A DNA stretch of 45,770 nucleotides. Source: Firmicutes bacterium HGW-Firmicutes-12 (GTDB lineage: Bacteria; Bacillota; Peptococcia; DRI-13; PHAD01). The stretch lies in contig PHAD01000016.1 in assembly GCA_002841595.1 (NCBI GenBank), forward strand, positions 2,062-47,831, read 5' to 3'. A model generated the notes under the pieces. The model was not told the DNA's origin. It saw only the letters and a program-made list of their open reading frames with translations, and made no database searches. Position numbers and translations under genes: made by a program. This document shows positions 26,314 to 33,861 of this stretch, piece by piece (positions within the stretch are counted from its first letter, which is position 1; every line of letters begins with the position of its first letter).

Positions 26314-26919
26314 TTGAAGATTAAAAATGAGTCTGAATATATAAATGAAGATTTTTCCAGACAAAGCTTTGCAGAACAAGAAATTATAGGAGTAGAGTTT
26401 ACAAAATGTAATTTTGATTATACAGATCTAAATGAAATCTCTACCAATGCATGCCTTTTTAAAGAATGTGGGTTTACTCAAACCAGTTTCAATGGATCGA
26501 GTCATAATAAATCAGCTTTTTTAAATTGTAGATTTATAGGCTCAAATTTATTCAAAGCTAGTTTCGAAAATTGCAAGATGACTGGAAGCACATTTGAAAC
26601 AGTAAATTTATTAGGTATAAATATTCTTGAAGGGGATTGGTCGTATGTCAATTTAAGAAATAGCGACTTAAAAGGGATAAATTTCAATAAAGCTCGTCTT
26701 ACTGAAATAGACCTATCCGGAAGCAACCTCGATAAGGCTGATCTACGTGATGCGGATTTAACAAGAGCGATCTTATCAAAAACAAGTTTATCTGGAGCTA
26801 ACTTAAGAGGGGCTAAGGTAGAGGGAATTGACTTTAAGAATGTAAGTATAAGAGGGGCGAAAATAGATATTTTTCAAGCAATCTTAATTGCAGAATCATA
26901 TGGGGGTAAAGTTGAATAG
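26314..26919 (+). CDS. pentapeptide-repeat protein
   Basis: 201 residues made largely of A(D/N)LXX pentapeptide repeats, which fold into a right-handed quadrilateral beta-helix. The clearest repeats are at about 118-175 (LRNSDLKGINF, IDLSGSNLDKADLRDADLTRA, LSGANLRGAKVEG). The N-terminal repeats are more degenerate and Cys-rich, and a short C-terminal helix follows (FQAILIAESYGG). The size is near that of Qnr/McbG proteins that shield DNA gyrase from quinolones or microcin B17, but the resemblance is structural and not proof. The start is TTG after AGAGGAG. Confidence 0.8.
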   Translation: MKIKNESEYINEDFSRQSFAEQEIIGVEFTKCNFDYTDLNEISTNACLFKECGFTQTSFNGSSHNKSAFLNCRFIGSNLFKASFENCKMTGSTFETVNLLGINILEGDWSYVNLRNSDLKGINFNKARLTEIDLSGSNLDKADLRDADLTRAILSKTSLSGANLRGAKVEGIDFKNVSIRGAKIDIFQAILIAESYGGKVE

Positions 26920-27018
26920 AAGCGAATATAAAAAGCACTTATGAGTTATGATTCAATATATACTAAATCGTAAGGGTCGATTATTCTGGATAAATATATT
27001 CAAGCACATGAATTATGG

Positions 27019-27729
27019 ATGAAATTCGAGAACAGTATAAAGTATAATAATAGATATATGCCGGATAATGATATACTAAAGTTTTTTGATGAAATATGTT
27101 TAGCAGGAAATATTGACATAGTAAAAAGGGGTAAAGTTTATTATAGAGCTAGAAGAATAAAACCTGAGAACATAAGACATCATGATGATTATCAATCAAA
27201 ATTCTATGGTTTTAATAAAGAAGAGTGTCTTGCTCCTCCTTCTAATCAAGCCAAAGCGGGAAGGGCAAATCCGAAAAATATTGCATATTTATATTTTGCT
27301 GAAGATGAATATACAGCTTTAGCGGAAGTCAGACCTTCGAGAAAGGATTATATCAGTATTGCAGAGATAGTAACTAATAGCGACTTAAAGTTATTTAGCT
27401 TTAGATTTGTTGAAAAGAATATTTCCAGTGAAAATTATTTAAAGAGAATTATGTCTTGGCTGTCGTATTCATTTGCCTTGCCGGTTGACAATGAAGACGA
27501 AATAGAATATCTCCCTACACAATATCTTGCAGAATACATAAAAAACAGGGGCTTTGATGGAATAAAATATGACAGTTCTCTTGCGGAAGATGGTATAAAT
27601 GTTGCTTTATTTGATCAGACGAAAGCGGAAGCGATAAGTTCAAAAGTATACCAGGTTCAGAGTGTACTGTATATGGCTGCAAGAGAAACACCAGGTGAGG
27701 GTAGGAAGGAATTAACACCGAAGATTTAA
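27019..27729 (+). CDS. RES-domain protein (NAD+ phosphorylase type), N-terminus uncertain
   Basis: 236 residues carrying a RES domain: YYRARRI, GRANPKNIAYLYFAEDEYTALAEVRP, YLPTQYLAEYIKNRGFDGIKYDSS and NVALFDQ. Characterised RES toxins degrade NAD+ and are paired with Xre-type antitoxins; no antitoxin-like gene flanks this one. ATG 27019 has no ribosome site. The same frame upstream reads LDKYIQAHELWM, which looks like coding sequence, as far back as TAA 26971. Beyond that stop lies a further short open stretch from ATG 26941. The 5' end may therefore be broken, or it may use a non-standard start. Confidence 0.7.
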   Translation: MKFENSIKYNNRYMPDNDILKFFDEICLAGNIDIVKRGKVYYRARRIKPENIRHHDDYQSKFYGFNKEECLAPPSNQAKAGRANPKNIAYLYFAEDEYTALAEVRPSRKDYISIAEIVTNSDLKLFSFRFVEKNISSENYLKRIMSWLSYSFALPVDNEDEIEYLPTQYLAEYIKNRGFDGIKYDSSLAEDGINVALFDQTKAEAISSKVYQVQSVLYMAARETPGEGRKELTPKI

Positions 27730-27806
27730 TTCTAGAATTTCTAAAAAACCCATAATAGATTAGTAGTTTCACAACGCATATTATCAAATGAGAAATACTT
27801 TAAAGA

Positions 27807-28724
27807 TCATTCTACTACTGCTAACGCAAAATGAACGTGTTCGCAGGTATAATATCCATCTGAGCGGCCTTGGAAATAGCGTTTTTCAATTTCGTTAGGG
27901 CATAAATTTTCTTGAAGGTGTATGCCTAAGGCGGCTAAATCAGAAGCTAGTATAGATGGTTCTAGGCTTGTTTTCATAGGTTCTCCGGCATATTGGGCCA
28001 TTTGCAGCATTCCTTGTACACGAGCGGCAGCTTTTTCAGGAATAAAGGCATCAGGATCTAGGTAATCGAAAATAATTATACTGCCAGAAGAAGTATTATT
28101 AGAAATATCTTGTAAGGTTGAGAAAACCTCTTCGCGTGATAAATACATAGTTACACCTAGCCAGCTAAAGAAACTGCTTGTATTGGGTTTATAAGATGCG
28201 GTTTTTAAAGAAGAGGCAAGATTGTTTTGGGTAAAATCAACAGGAACAAAATGAAGATGAGATGGTACTGTCCAGGCTAAATCAGCGATTCGTTGGCGCT
28301 TAAATTCCTGCATTCCAAATTGATCAACTTCAAATACATGGATTTCTTTTAACAGTTGTGAGTGACGAAAAGCAAAAGTGTCCATCCCAGCGCCAAGTAT
28401 TACGTATTGGTTAACACCTTGACTGATAGCCTTTAAAAGGATATCTTCAGTAAAACGTGAACGGCTTAGGACATTAGGTGGACCAGTAATGGTCTGCATA
28501 ACTAAAGAAAGGGCTTCTGCTTGCTCTTGACAAGTATCGTAAAGCAGAGGATTTTGGAGCTTAAGTGAATCTGCTAGACCTTGTTCTATGAGGGCCCTTC
28601 TTTCTACTGGAATAAAAGAATACGCTAAGAAGTCATCAAAGATCTTTGGTGTAACATATTTTGAGTGATAGGCTCGTATGTAGGCAGTCATCATAGCGGT
28701 CAGGCTTATTTGGTTCATTTCCAT
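27807..28724 (-). CDS. class I SAM-dependent methyltransferase (LCMT/TIGR00027 type)
   Basis: 305 residues of the leucine-carboxyl-methyltransferase-like O-methyltransferase family. YVILGAGMDTFAFR (SAM motif I), VFEVDQ, HFVPVDF and WLGVTMYLSREEV are the family signature. Targets of bacterial members are mostly unknown. The longer frame opens at TTG 28748; I use ATG 28724, spaced 10 nt from GGAGG. That GGAGG lies inside a long leader hairpin below a strong promoter, so expression is probably controlled after initiation of transcription. Confidence 0.85.
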   Translation of the reverse strand: MEMNQISLTAMMTAYIRAYHSKYVTPKIFDDFLAYSFIPVERRALIEQGLADSLKLQNPLLYDTCQEQAEALSLVMQTITGPPNVLSRSRFTEDILLKAISQGVNQYVILGAGMDTFAFRHSQLLKEIHVFEVDQFGMQEFKRQRIADLAWTVPSHLHFVPVDFTQNNLASSLKTASYKPNTSSFFSWLGVTMYLSREEVFSTLQDISNNTSSGSIIIFDYLDPDAFIPEKAAARVQGMLQMAQYAGEPMKTSLEPSILASDLAALGIHLQENLCPNEIEKRYFQGRSDGYYTCEHVHFALAVVE

Positions 28725-28733
28725 AATAAAAAA

Positions 28734-28772
28734 ACCTCCATTTAACAAGAATAGTCCTTGCTAAATGGAAGT
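28734..28772 (-). promoter_or_regulatory. leader hairpin that sequesters the methyltransferase ribosome site
   Basis: On the minus strand a 16-bp stem (28772-28757 with 28749-28734, only G-U irregularities, 7-nt loop) contains the whole GGAGG (28739-28735) in its 3' arm. It is followed at once by seven U (28734-28728), so it also looks like an intrinsic terminator. A nine-codon ORF including its stop (28787-28761, M W I C Y T S I) ends inside the 5' arm. The geometry resembles translational or transcriptional attenuation. Confidence 0.6.
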
Positions 28773-28812
28773 ATAACAAATCCACATCAGAATGTAAACA
28801 TAGTAAGATTAC

Positions 28813-28841
28813 ATCATAACACGATAAAAATATTTTGTCAA
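28813..28841 (-). promoter_or_regulatory. extended -10 sigma-A promoter of the methyltransferase gene
   Basis: On the minus strand TTGACA (28841-28836), a 17-bp spacer ending in TGT and TATGAT (28818-28813). A transcript starting near 28806 would carry a leader of about 80 nt that holds the hairpin. Confidence 0.7.
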
Positions 28842-29017
28842 GATAAATATATTCTTGTTCATATAGAATGTATACGGACCTCACTTTCAAAAGAATGTTG
28901 AAAAGATAATTAAAGGGATGGAAAGAATATATTATAGAGTAAGAAAATATTTTAAATTAAGAATATAATATAGTTAAGAAATAAAATAGATCAGAGATAT
29001 GAAGGTGAGGTATAAAT

Positions 29018-29767
29018 ATGTGGACAAGAAAAGAGCTTAAAAAAAGAGCCAAAGATGTTTTGAAAAATATTTACTGGAAGGCACTTCTTATAAGTATAGT
29101 AATATATTTAGCTGGAGGTAAATATGGTAGTGATGGCGGCGGGGGAGGCAACAATAGTAACTCAAACGGGGTTTTCCCTCTTGAAATAACAGATCTAAAT
29201 GAATTATTACCTTATTCTATAAGTATATTTGCTGTTGTTCTTTTCTTCACAATATTGATACTTTCGCTACGTATATTTTTAGGATACCCTTTAGAAGTTG
29301 GTGGGAGAAGGTATTTTATACAGTCAGCTTGTTATAATAACAATAAGGGATGTTTTAGATTTGCTTTTGATAGCAATAATTATAAGGGAATAGTACTTAC
29401 AATGCTGCTTAGAGGAGTACAAAATTTTCTCTGGTTCTTATTGTTGATTATCCCAGGGATTATTAAATTGTATTCATATAGAATGGTTCCGTATATTTTA
29501 GCAGATAATCCTAATATAGGAGCTAAGAAGGCTATAAGATTAAGTATTAATATGACGATGGGACATAAGTTCGATATTTTTGTTTTAGACCTATCATTTC
29601 TTGGATGGTATTTACTCGGTGCTTTGGCGTTATTTATTGGAACATTTTTTGTTATGCCCTATGATAATGCAACTAATGCAGAACTATATCTGGTACTGCG
29701 TCAAAATGCACTAGATAATGATTTATGTACTTATGAAGATTTATCCCCAAATGCTATCGAGGTTTAA
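29018..29767 (+). CDS. DUF975 family membrane protein
   Basis: 249 residues with about five hydrophobic segments and the DUF975 signatures RKELKKRAKDVLK at the N-terminus and GHKFDIFVLDLSFLGWYLLG near the C-terminus, ending with the AELYL helix. A low-complexity loop (about 39-50, Gly/Asn/Ser-rich) follows the first membrane segment and probably faces outside. The family's function is unknown. GAAGGTGAGG precedes the ATG. It stands alone between intergenic gaps. Confidence 0.8.
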   Translation: MWTRKELKKRAKDVLKNIYWKALLISIVIYLAGGKYGSDGGGGGNNSNSNGVFPLEITDLNELLPYSISIFAVVLFFTILILSLRIFLGYPLEVGGRRYFIQSACYNNNKGCFRFAFDSNNYKGIVLTMLLRGVQNFLWFLLLIIPGIIKLYSYRMVPYILADNPNIGAKKAIRLSINMTMGHKFDIFVLDLSFLGWYLLGALALFIGTFFVMPYDNATNAELYLVLRQNALDNDLCTYEDLSPNAIEV

Positions 29768-29887
29768 CAAGTATCTTATCTTTTCTAAAAAGCTAGGCTA
29801 TAGCGCGAACAAACTATGGGCACTCGGCTTGGAAAGATGAATAAATGTTATTGACTCCAAGATATTTAAAAAGGAAGATGTGTAAGA

Positions 29888-30850
29888 ATGGAGAAAAGAA
29901 TTTCTTTAGTAACGTTCGCGGGCGGATGCTTTTGGTGTATGGTCAAGCCATTTGACAAGTATCCTGGCGTTATTAAGATTATTTCTGGATATACTGGGGG
30001 ATTTAAGGAGAATCCAACTTATCAAGAGGTTTGTGCAAATGCAACAGGTCATTACGAGGCTGTACAAATTACTTTTGATGCGGATATTATTTCCTATGAA
30101 AGTCTATTGGATATATTCTGGCAGCAGTTTGATCCTACAGATTCAGGAGGGCAGTTCAATGACCGCGGGGAGTCATATCGATCTGCAATCTTTTTTCATG
30201 ATGAAGAGCAAAAGCAAATAGCCGAGAAATCAAAGCAAGCATTAGATGAGAGTAAACGCTTCGATAAACCGATTACTACAGAAATACTTCCAGCAACTAT
30301 CTTTTATCCTGCTGAAACATATCATCAAAATTATTATAAAAAGAATCCCTTTCATTATAAGCTATATCGTCATAGCTCAGGGCGGGATAATTTTATCAGA
30401 AAGCACTGGGGAAACATTGAAAGCAAAATAGAATTAAAGAAGAGATTAACGCCGCTACAATTTGAGGTGACCCAAAATAGTGCAACTGAATCTCCATTTA
30501 AGAATGAGTTTTGGTCTAATAAAAAAGAAGGCATTTACGTAGATATTGTTTCGGGTGAACCCTTGTTTAGTTCAAGGGACAAGTATAATTCGGGCTGCGG
30601 GTGGCCAAGTTTTACGAAAACAATTCATGAAAACAATATTATTGAAAAAGAAGACGTGAGTCACAGCATGTCTCGAACCGAGGTGAGGAGCAAAACTGCG
30701 GATTCTCATCTAGGGCATGTCTTTAATGATGGTCCCGGAGAAAAAGATTTGAGATATTGTATTAATTCTGCAGCTTTAAGATTTATTCCTATAAGAGACT
30801 TAGAAAAAGAGGGTTACGGTGAATATAAAAAGATTTTTGGTGAAGATTAA
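29888..30850 (+). CDS. msrAB: bifunctional methionine sulfoxide reductase MsrA-MsrB
   Basis: 320 residues fusing MsrA (about 5-155) and MsrB (about 175-315), which repair the S and R forms of methionine sulfoxide. MsrA has GGCFWCM with the catalytic Cys14 and the family signature GYTGG. MsrB has SGCGWPSF and the catalytic Cys291 in [11 protein letters not shown]. The zinc CxxC pairs found in some MsrB proteins are absent. There is no signal peptide, so it acts in the cytoplasm. AAGGAAGATGTG is about 8 bp from the ATG. Fits oxidative damage repair in an anaerobe. Confidence 0.95.
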   Translation: MEKRISLVTFAGGCFWCMVKPFDKYPGVIKIISGYTGGFKENPTYQEVCANATGHYEAVQITFDADIISYESLLDIFWQQFDPTDSGGQFNDRGESYRSAIFFHDEEQKQIAEKSKQALDESKRFDKPITTEILPATIFYPAETYHQNYYKKNPFHYKLYRHSSGRDNFIRKHWGNIESKIELKKRLTPLQFEVTQNSATESPFKNEFWSNKKEGIYVDIVSGEPLFSSRDKYNSGCGWPSFTKTIHENNIIEKEDVSHSMSRTEVRSKTADSHLGHVFNDGPGEKDLRYCINSAALRFIPIRDLEKEGYGEYKKIFGED

Positions 30851-30905
30851 TCCACCTGATTTAAGTCACTTATAAAGGTGGGGTAAAAAGCGGGGTAACG
30901 GTAAA

Positions 30906-31682
30906 TTGCATTGGGTATATATTATTGAGTGTAACGATGGCACCTTATATACGGGTTGGACAATTGATATAGACAAAAGGATTGAAAAACACAATAAGGG
31001 ACTGGGTGCAAAATATACACGGACAAGATATCCGGTGGCATTGAAGTATTCAGAAGAGTATGCTACAAAGAGAGAGGCTCTGCAAAGAGAATACTATATT
31101 AAACAAATGTCTAGAATTGAGAAACTGGAATTAATAGTATTGCAAGAAAAAAGTAAAAGTCACAGTATTGGGAGTAGTAACTTGTGTATAAAAAAATCAT
31201 TTAATTCTATAGTAAATGCAAATTCGCGAGTATTAATACTCGGATCTATGCCGGGAGAAGAATCACTTCGAAAACAGGAATACTATGCATATGCAAAAAA
31301 TCAGTTTTGGCCAATCATTTATACTATTTTTGATCGTGAGCTTGATTTGTCCTACGAAAGAAGAGTTGAGTTTCTACTGGAAAAAGGGATAGCCTTATGG
31401 GACGTAATCGAAAGATGTGAAAGAAAAGGAAGCTTGGATGCAAATATAAGGAATGAAAGACCCAATGATATCAATGGATTATTAGAAAACAATCCTAAAA
31501 TTGTATTAGTATGCTTTAATGGAACCAAGGCATACGAAACCTATAAAAAGAAGACGGGATTTCTTAAAGATGATAAGATAAAATATCAAAGACTGCCATC
31601 AACCAGTCCTATTCCCGGAAAGAATATTAAGTCTTTTGCTGAGAAAGTTGAGGACTGGAAAATAATACTTGAATATCTTTAA
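30906..31682 (+). CDS. fusion of GIY-YIG endonuclease and family 6 uracil/hypoxanthine-DNA glycosylase
   Basis: 258 residues in two domains. Residues 1-85 are a UPF0213-type GIY-YIG nuclease: VYIIECNDGTLYTGWT, the arginine in IDKRIEKHN, and the catalytic Glu in LQREYYIKQ. Residues about 95-258 resemble DNA-deoxyinosine (family 6) glycosylases of the UDG fold: LILGSMPGEESL, YYAYAKNQFWP, ALWDVIERCER and LPSTSPIPG. The parts would remove a deaminated base and cut a strand, so a coupled repair enzyme is inferred. The start is TTG, behind GGGGTAACGG. There is no frameshift at the junction. 55 bp downstream of msrAB. Confidence 0.8.
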   Translation: MHWVYIIECNDGTLYTGWTIDIDKRIEKHNKGLGAKYTRTRYPVALKYSEEYATKREALQREYYIKQMSRIEKLELIVLQEKSKSHSIGSSNLCIKKSFNSIVNANSRVLILGSMPGEESLRKQEYYAYAKNQFWPIIYTIFDRELDLSYERRVEFLLEKGIALWDVIERCERKGSLDANIRNERPNDINGLLENNPKIVLVCFNGTKAYETYKKKTGFLKDDKIKYQRLPSTSPIPGKNIKSFAEKVEDWKIILEYL

Positions 31683-31731
31683 TTTAGTATTAGATAAAAA
31701 ATACAAGTGCAATGAAAGGAGTTGAGAATAT

Positions 31732-31788
31732 ATGTTTAATACATATAATGTTGAGATAGTAGGAAAAGGGGAGGTGGGCGTGAACTAA
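31732..31788 (+). other. 18-codon ORF ending in a strong hairpin upstream of rsgA
   Basis: AAAGGAGTTGAG precedes an ATG that opens the peptide MFNTYNVEIVGKGEVGVN. Its last codons form the 5' arm of the hairpin at 31766-31809. It may be a leader peptide, a small protein, or the remnant of a gene start. Confidence 0.35.
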
Positions 31789-31809
31789 TTCAAATTACTA
31801 CCTCCCCTT
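31766..31809 (+). terminator. hairpin upstream of rsgA (terminator or attenuator)
   Basis: AAGGGGAGGT (31766-31775) pairs exactly with ACCTCCCCTT (31800-31809) around a 24-nt loop. Only a short T-rich tract follows, so its strength as a terminator is uncertain. Confidence 0.5.
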
Positions 31810-31845
31810 ATTTGGCTAGTAGAAAATAAGGGAGATGAATATGTG

Positions 31846-32940
31846 ATGAGTAGAACAGATTTATATAAATTAGGGCTTACTGAACGTTTCATACAGGAAG
31901 CTACAATATATAATGGTGACTTGCATTTGGCAAGAGTATCAATACAGTATAAGGACGCCTATAGAGTTATTGCAGAATACGGGGAGATACAAGCCGAGGT
32001 CTCTGGGAGACTCAGGTATTCGGTCGCTTCTCCTGTAGATTATCCTGCTGTAGGGGATTGGGTATTGATTGATCAGATAGATAATAAGAAGGGAAACGCT
32101 ATAATTCACTATGTGCTTAAAAGAAAGAGTTGTTTTGAGCGCAAGGCCGCAGGAACCGGCTGCGAAAGACAAGTTATAGCAGCGAATATTGACACTATAT
32201 TTATCTGTATGTCTCTTAATAGTGATTACAATCTGCGCCGAATTGAAAGATATCTTTCAATAGCCTGGGAAAGTGGAGCTATGCCTGTTGTCGTACTTAC
32301 AAAAGCGGATTTGTGTGAAGATATAAGTGCAATGATTAAGGAAATAGAATCTGTAGCATTTGGGGTAAATATATTAGTGACCTCAGGCATGAACGAGGAT
32401 GGTTATTCATGCGTTGCAGAATATCTGCAAGCGGGCAAAACAATAGCGTTTATAGGTTCTTCAGGTGTTGGCAAATCAACTCTAATAAATAAACTTATGG
32501 GGGAAGAGTGTCTAGCTACTAAAGCCATAAGAGAAGACGATGGTAAAGGAAGACATACTACTACCCATAGGCAATTACTTGTCTTACCACAAGGTGGAGT
32601 AGTAATCGATACGCCTGGTATGAGAGAAATTCAAATTGCTAGTGCTGACTTAGCAAAGTCTTTTACCGATATTGAGGAATTTGCGAAGAATTGTTTCTTC
32701 AAGGATTGCCGTCATGAAGCTGAGCCTCGGTGTGCCGTGAAAAGGGCAATTGAAGAAGGCGAATTATCTAAAGAACGTTTAGATAATTATAAAAAGATGC
32801 AGCAAGAGATATTATTTATAGAACGGAAGATTTCTATGACTCCGGCACAAGCAGAAAAGCACAAAATAATCGATATGATGGGTGCGCTTGATGCATGCAA
32901 AAAGTTACAAAAGGATAATAGGAAGTATAAAGGAAAGTAG
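31846..32940 (+). CDS. rsgA: ribosome biogenesis GTPase RsgA
   Basis: RsgA (YjeQ/YloQ) is a circularly permuted GTPase that checks late assembly of the 30S subunit. In order: an N-terminal OB-fold, the G4 motif LTKAD, then G1 SSGVGKSTL (from about 204), the G3 motif DTPGM and a C-terminal zinc motif (NCFFKDCRHEAEPRC). The G4-before-G1 order is the hallmark of the family. 364 residues from ATG 31846, which is better spaced from GGGAGA than GTG 31843. A strong terminator follows. A second RsgA-type gene may exist elsewhere; this copy lies in the accessory block. Confidence 0.92.
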   Translation: MSRTDLYKLGLTERFIQEATIYNGDLHLARVSIQYKDAYRVIAEYGEIQAEVSGRLRYSVASPVDYPAVGDWVLIDQIDNKKGNAIIHYVLKRKSCFERKAAGTGCERQVIAANIDTIFICMSLNSDYNLRRIERYLSIAWESGAMPVVVLTKADLCEDISAMIKEIESVAFGVNILVTSGMNEDGYSCVAEYLQAGKTIAFIGSSGVGKSTLINKLMGEECLATKAIREDDGKGRHTTTHRQLLVLPQGGVVIDTPGMREIQIASADLAKSFTDIEEFAKNCFFKDCRHEAEPRCAVKRAIEEGELSKERLDNYKKMQQEILFIERKISMTPAQAEKHKIIDMMGALDACKKLQKDNRKYKGK

Positions 32941-32949
32941 TAAGGCAAG

Positions 32950-32995
32950 AAAAAAGGGTAAGAACGAAACTTTAGTTTCGTTCTTACCCTTTTTT
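32950..32995. terminator. strong bidirectional terminator after rsgA
   Basis: A stem of about 20 bp (A6 and GGGTAAGAACGAAACT with its exact complement) around a tight loop, flanked by A and T runs on both sides. It marks the downstream edge of the accessory block. Confidence 0.9.
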
Positions 32996-33087
32996 ACTTA
33001 TTTATATAACTGTAAATGTACCATCTGCTTAGTATAATGCATTTCAGGACATACTATAGACTAACCTGCGGAAGGAAAGATTAGTGG

Positions 33088-33483
33088 ATGATTTCATGTA
33101 TGGCAGGATTAATTGCAGCCGCATTGGCTTGGGTTGGAAACATACTAATAGTAAAACGTTGGGGTGAAAGTGGTGTAATATGGATCGTTCCCGTATTCGA
33201 AGAATTGGCAAAGACAATGACCGCTTTGCTTTTAGGAGGATCTATTTCATTTGTGCATGGGGTTTTCGGTTTAATTGAAGCGGTTCATGACTATACCTCT
33301 TCTGGAAGGCTAGGTTTGTGGACTGCTTTAGCAGGACTGACAAGCCACTGGGTTTTCGGTCAGGTTACTTACTATACTATAATTTATACACGATTGTGGA
33401 TGGCTGGGATTGTAGCAGCAGCTTTACTACACACATATTTTAATTATATAATGATACGTTTTTTTAATTCTGATAGATATTAG
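33088..33483 (+). CDS. small PrsW-like membrane protein
   Basis: 131 residues, mostly hydrophobic, about four membrane segments. VFEELAKTM fits the EExxK motif, GVFGLIEAVHD the second acidic motif, and SHWVFG and LLHTYFNY the histidine motifs of the PrsW/CPBP-like glutamic-type intramembrane protease superfamily. PrsW cleaves an anti-sigma factor in B. subtilis but is larger, so this may be a minimal member or a relative with another role. GGAAGGA precedes the ATG. Immediately downstream (17 bp) is fin, which also concerns sigma-factor control. Confidence 0.6.
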   Translation: MISCMAGLIAAALAWVGNILIVKRWGESGVIWIVPVFEELAKTMTALLLGGSISFVHGVFGLIEAVHDYTSSGRLGLWTALAGLTSHWVFGQVTYYTIIYTRLWMAGIVAAALLHTYFNYIMIRFFNSDRY

Positions 33484-33500
33484 AAAGAGGGGGGAAGAAT

Positions 33501-33728
33501 ATGCGTCTTATCTATATTTGTGATGAATGTGGGAGATATATTGATGAGATAGAGATGGGAATCATTAATGAAGACAGGTTAGGATTTGATGTCTTAACCC
33601 CTGAGGAACGAGAGGATCTAGTTCATCTTGATTGGAATCGTCAAGTTGGAACGGTTAGGGCTATTTGTGACTCTTGTTGGGGTGAGGGAAGTACTGAAAA
33701 AGAACAGGATGGAGAGATAATCCATTAA
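33501..33728 (+). CDS. fin: anti-sigma-F factor Fin family protein (YabK)
   Basis: 75 residues matching Fin, a small zinc protein that in B. subtilis inhibits sigma-F to help the switch to sigma-G in the forespore. CDECG (8-12) and CDSC (56-59) are the zinc pair, and LGFDVLTPEERED is the family's central signature. The position just upstream of mfd is the same as in B. subtilis. AAAGAGGGGGGAAG precedes the ATG. Confidence 0.88.
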   Translation: MRLIYICDECGRYIDEIEMGIINEDRLGFDVLTPEEREDLVHLDWNRQVGTVRAICDSCWGEGSTEKEQDGEIIH

Positions 33729-33861
33729 CCAATTTCCTTTAACAAAATATTAACTTTTATGTAGTATAATCAGATTACAATGTTATATAATGTTAGGGAG
33801 ACTCAATTCCCGGTGGGGGTCAATAAAAGACGCCCACTATTTGACATGGGAGGAAATGGAT

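Noticed and set aside
26314-26919. Calling the pentapeptide-repeat protein a Qnr quinolone-resistance determinant
   Set aside because: Fold and size are similar, but the repeats are degenerate in the N-terminal half and no Qnr-specific loops can be identified by eye.
28636-28890. 84-codon minus-strand ORF across the methyltransferase leader
   Set aside because: It runs through the promoter, hairpin and start of the methyltransferase in another frame and encodes nothing recognisable.
19489-33000. Prophage, integrative element or defence island in the accessory block
   Set aside because: No integrase, transposase, phage structural gene, restriction gene, CRISPR array or tRNA attachment site is visible; only scattered single genes.
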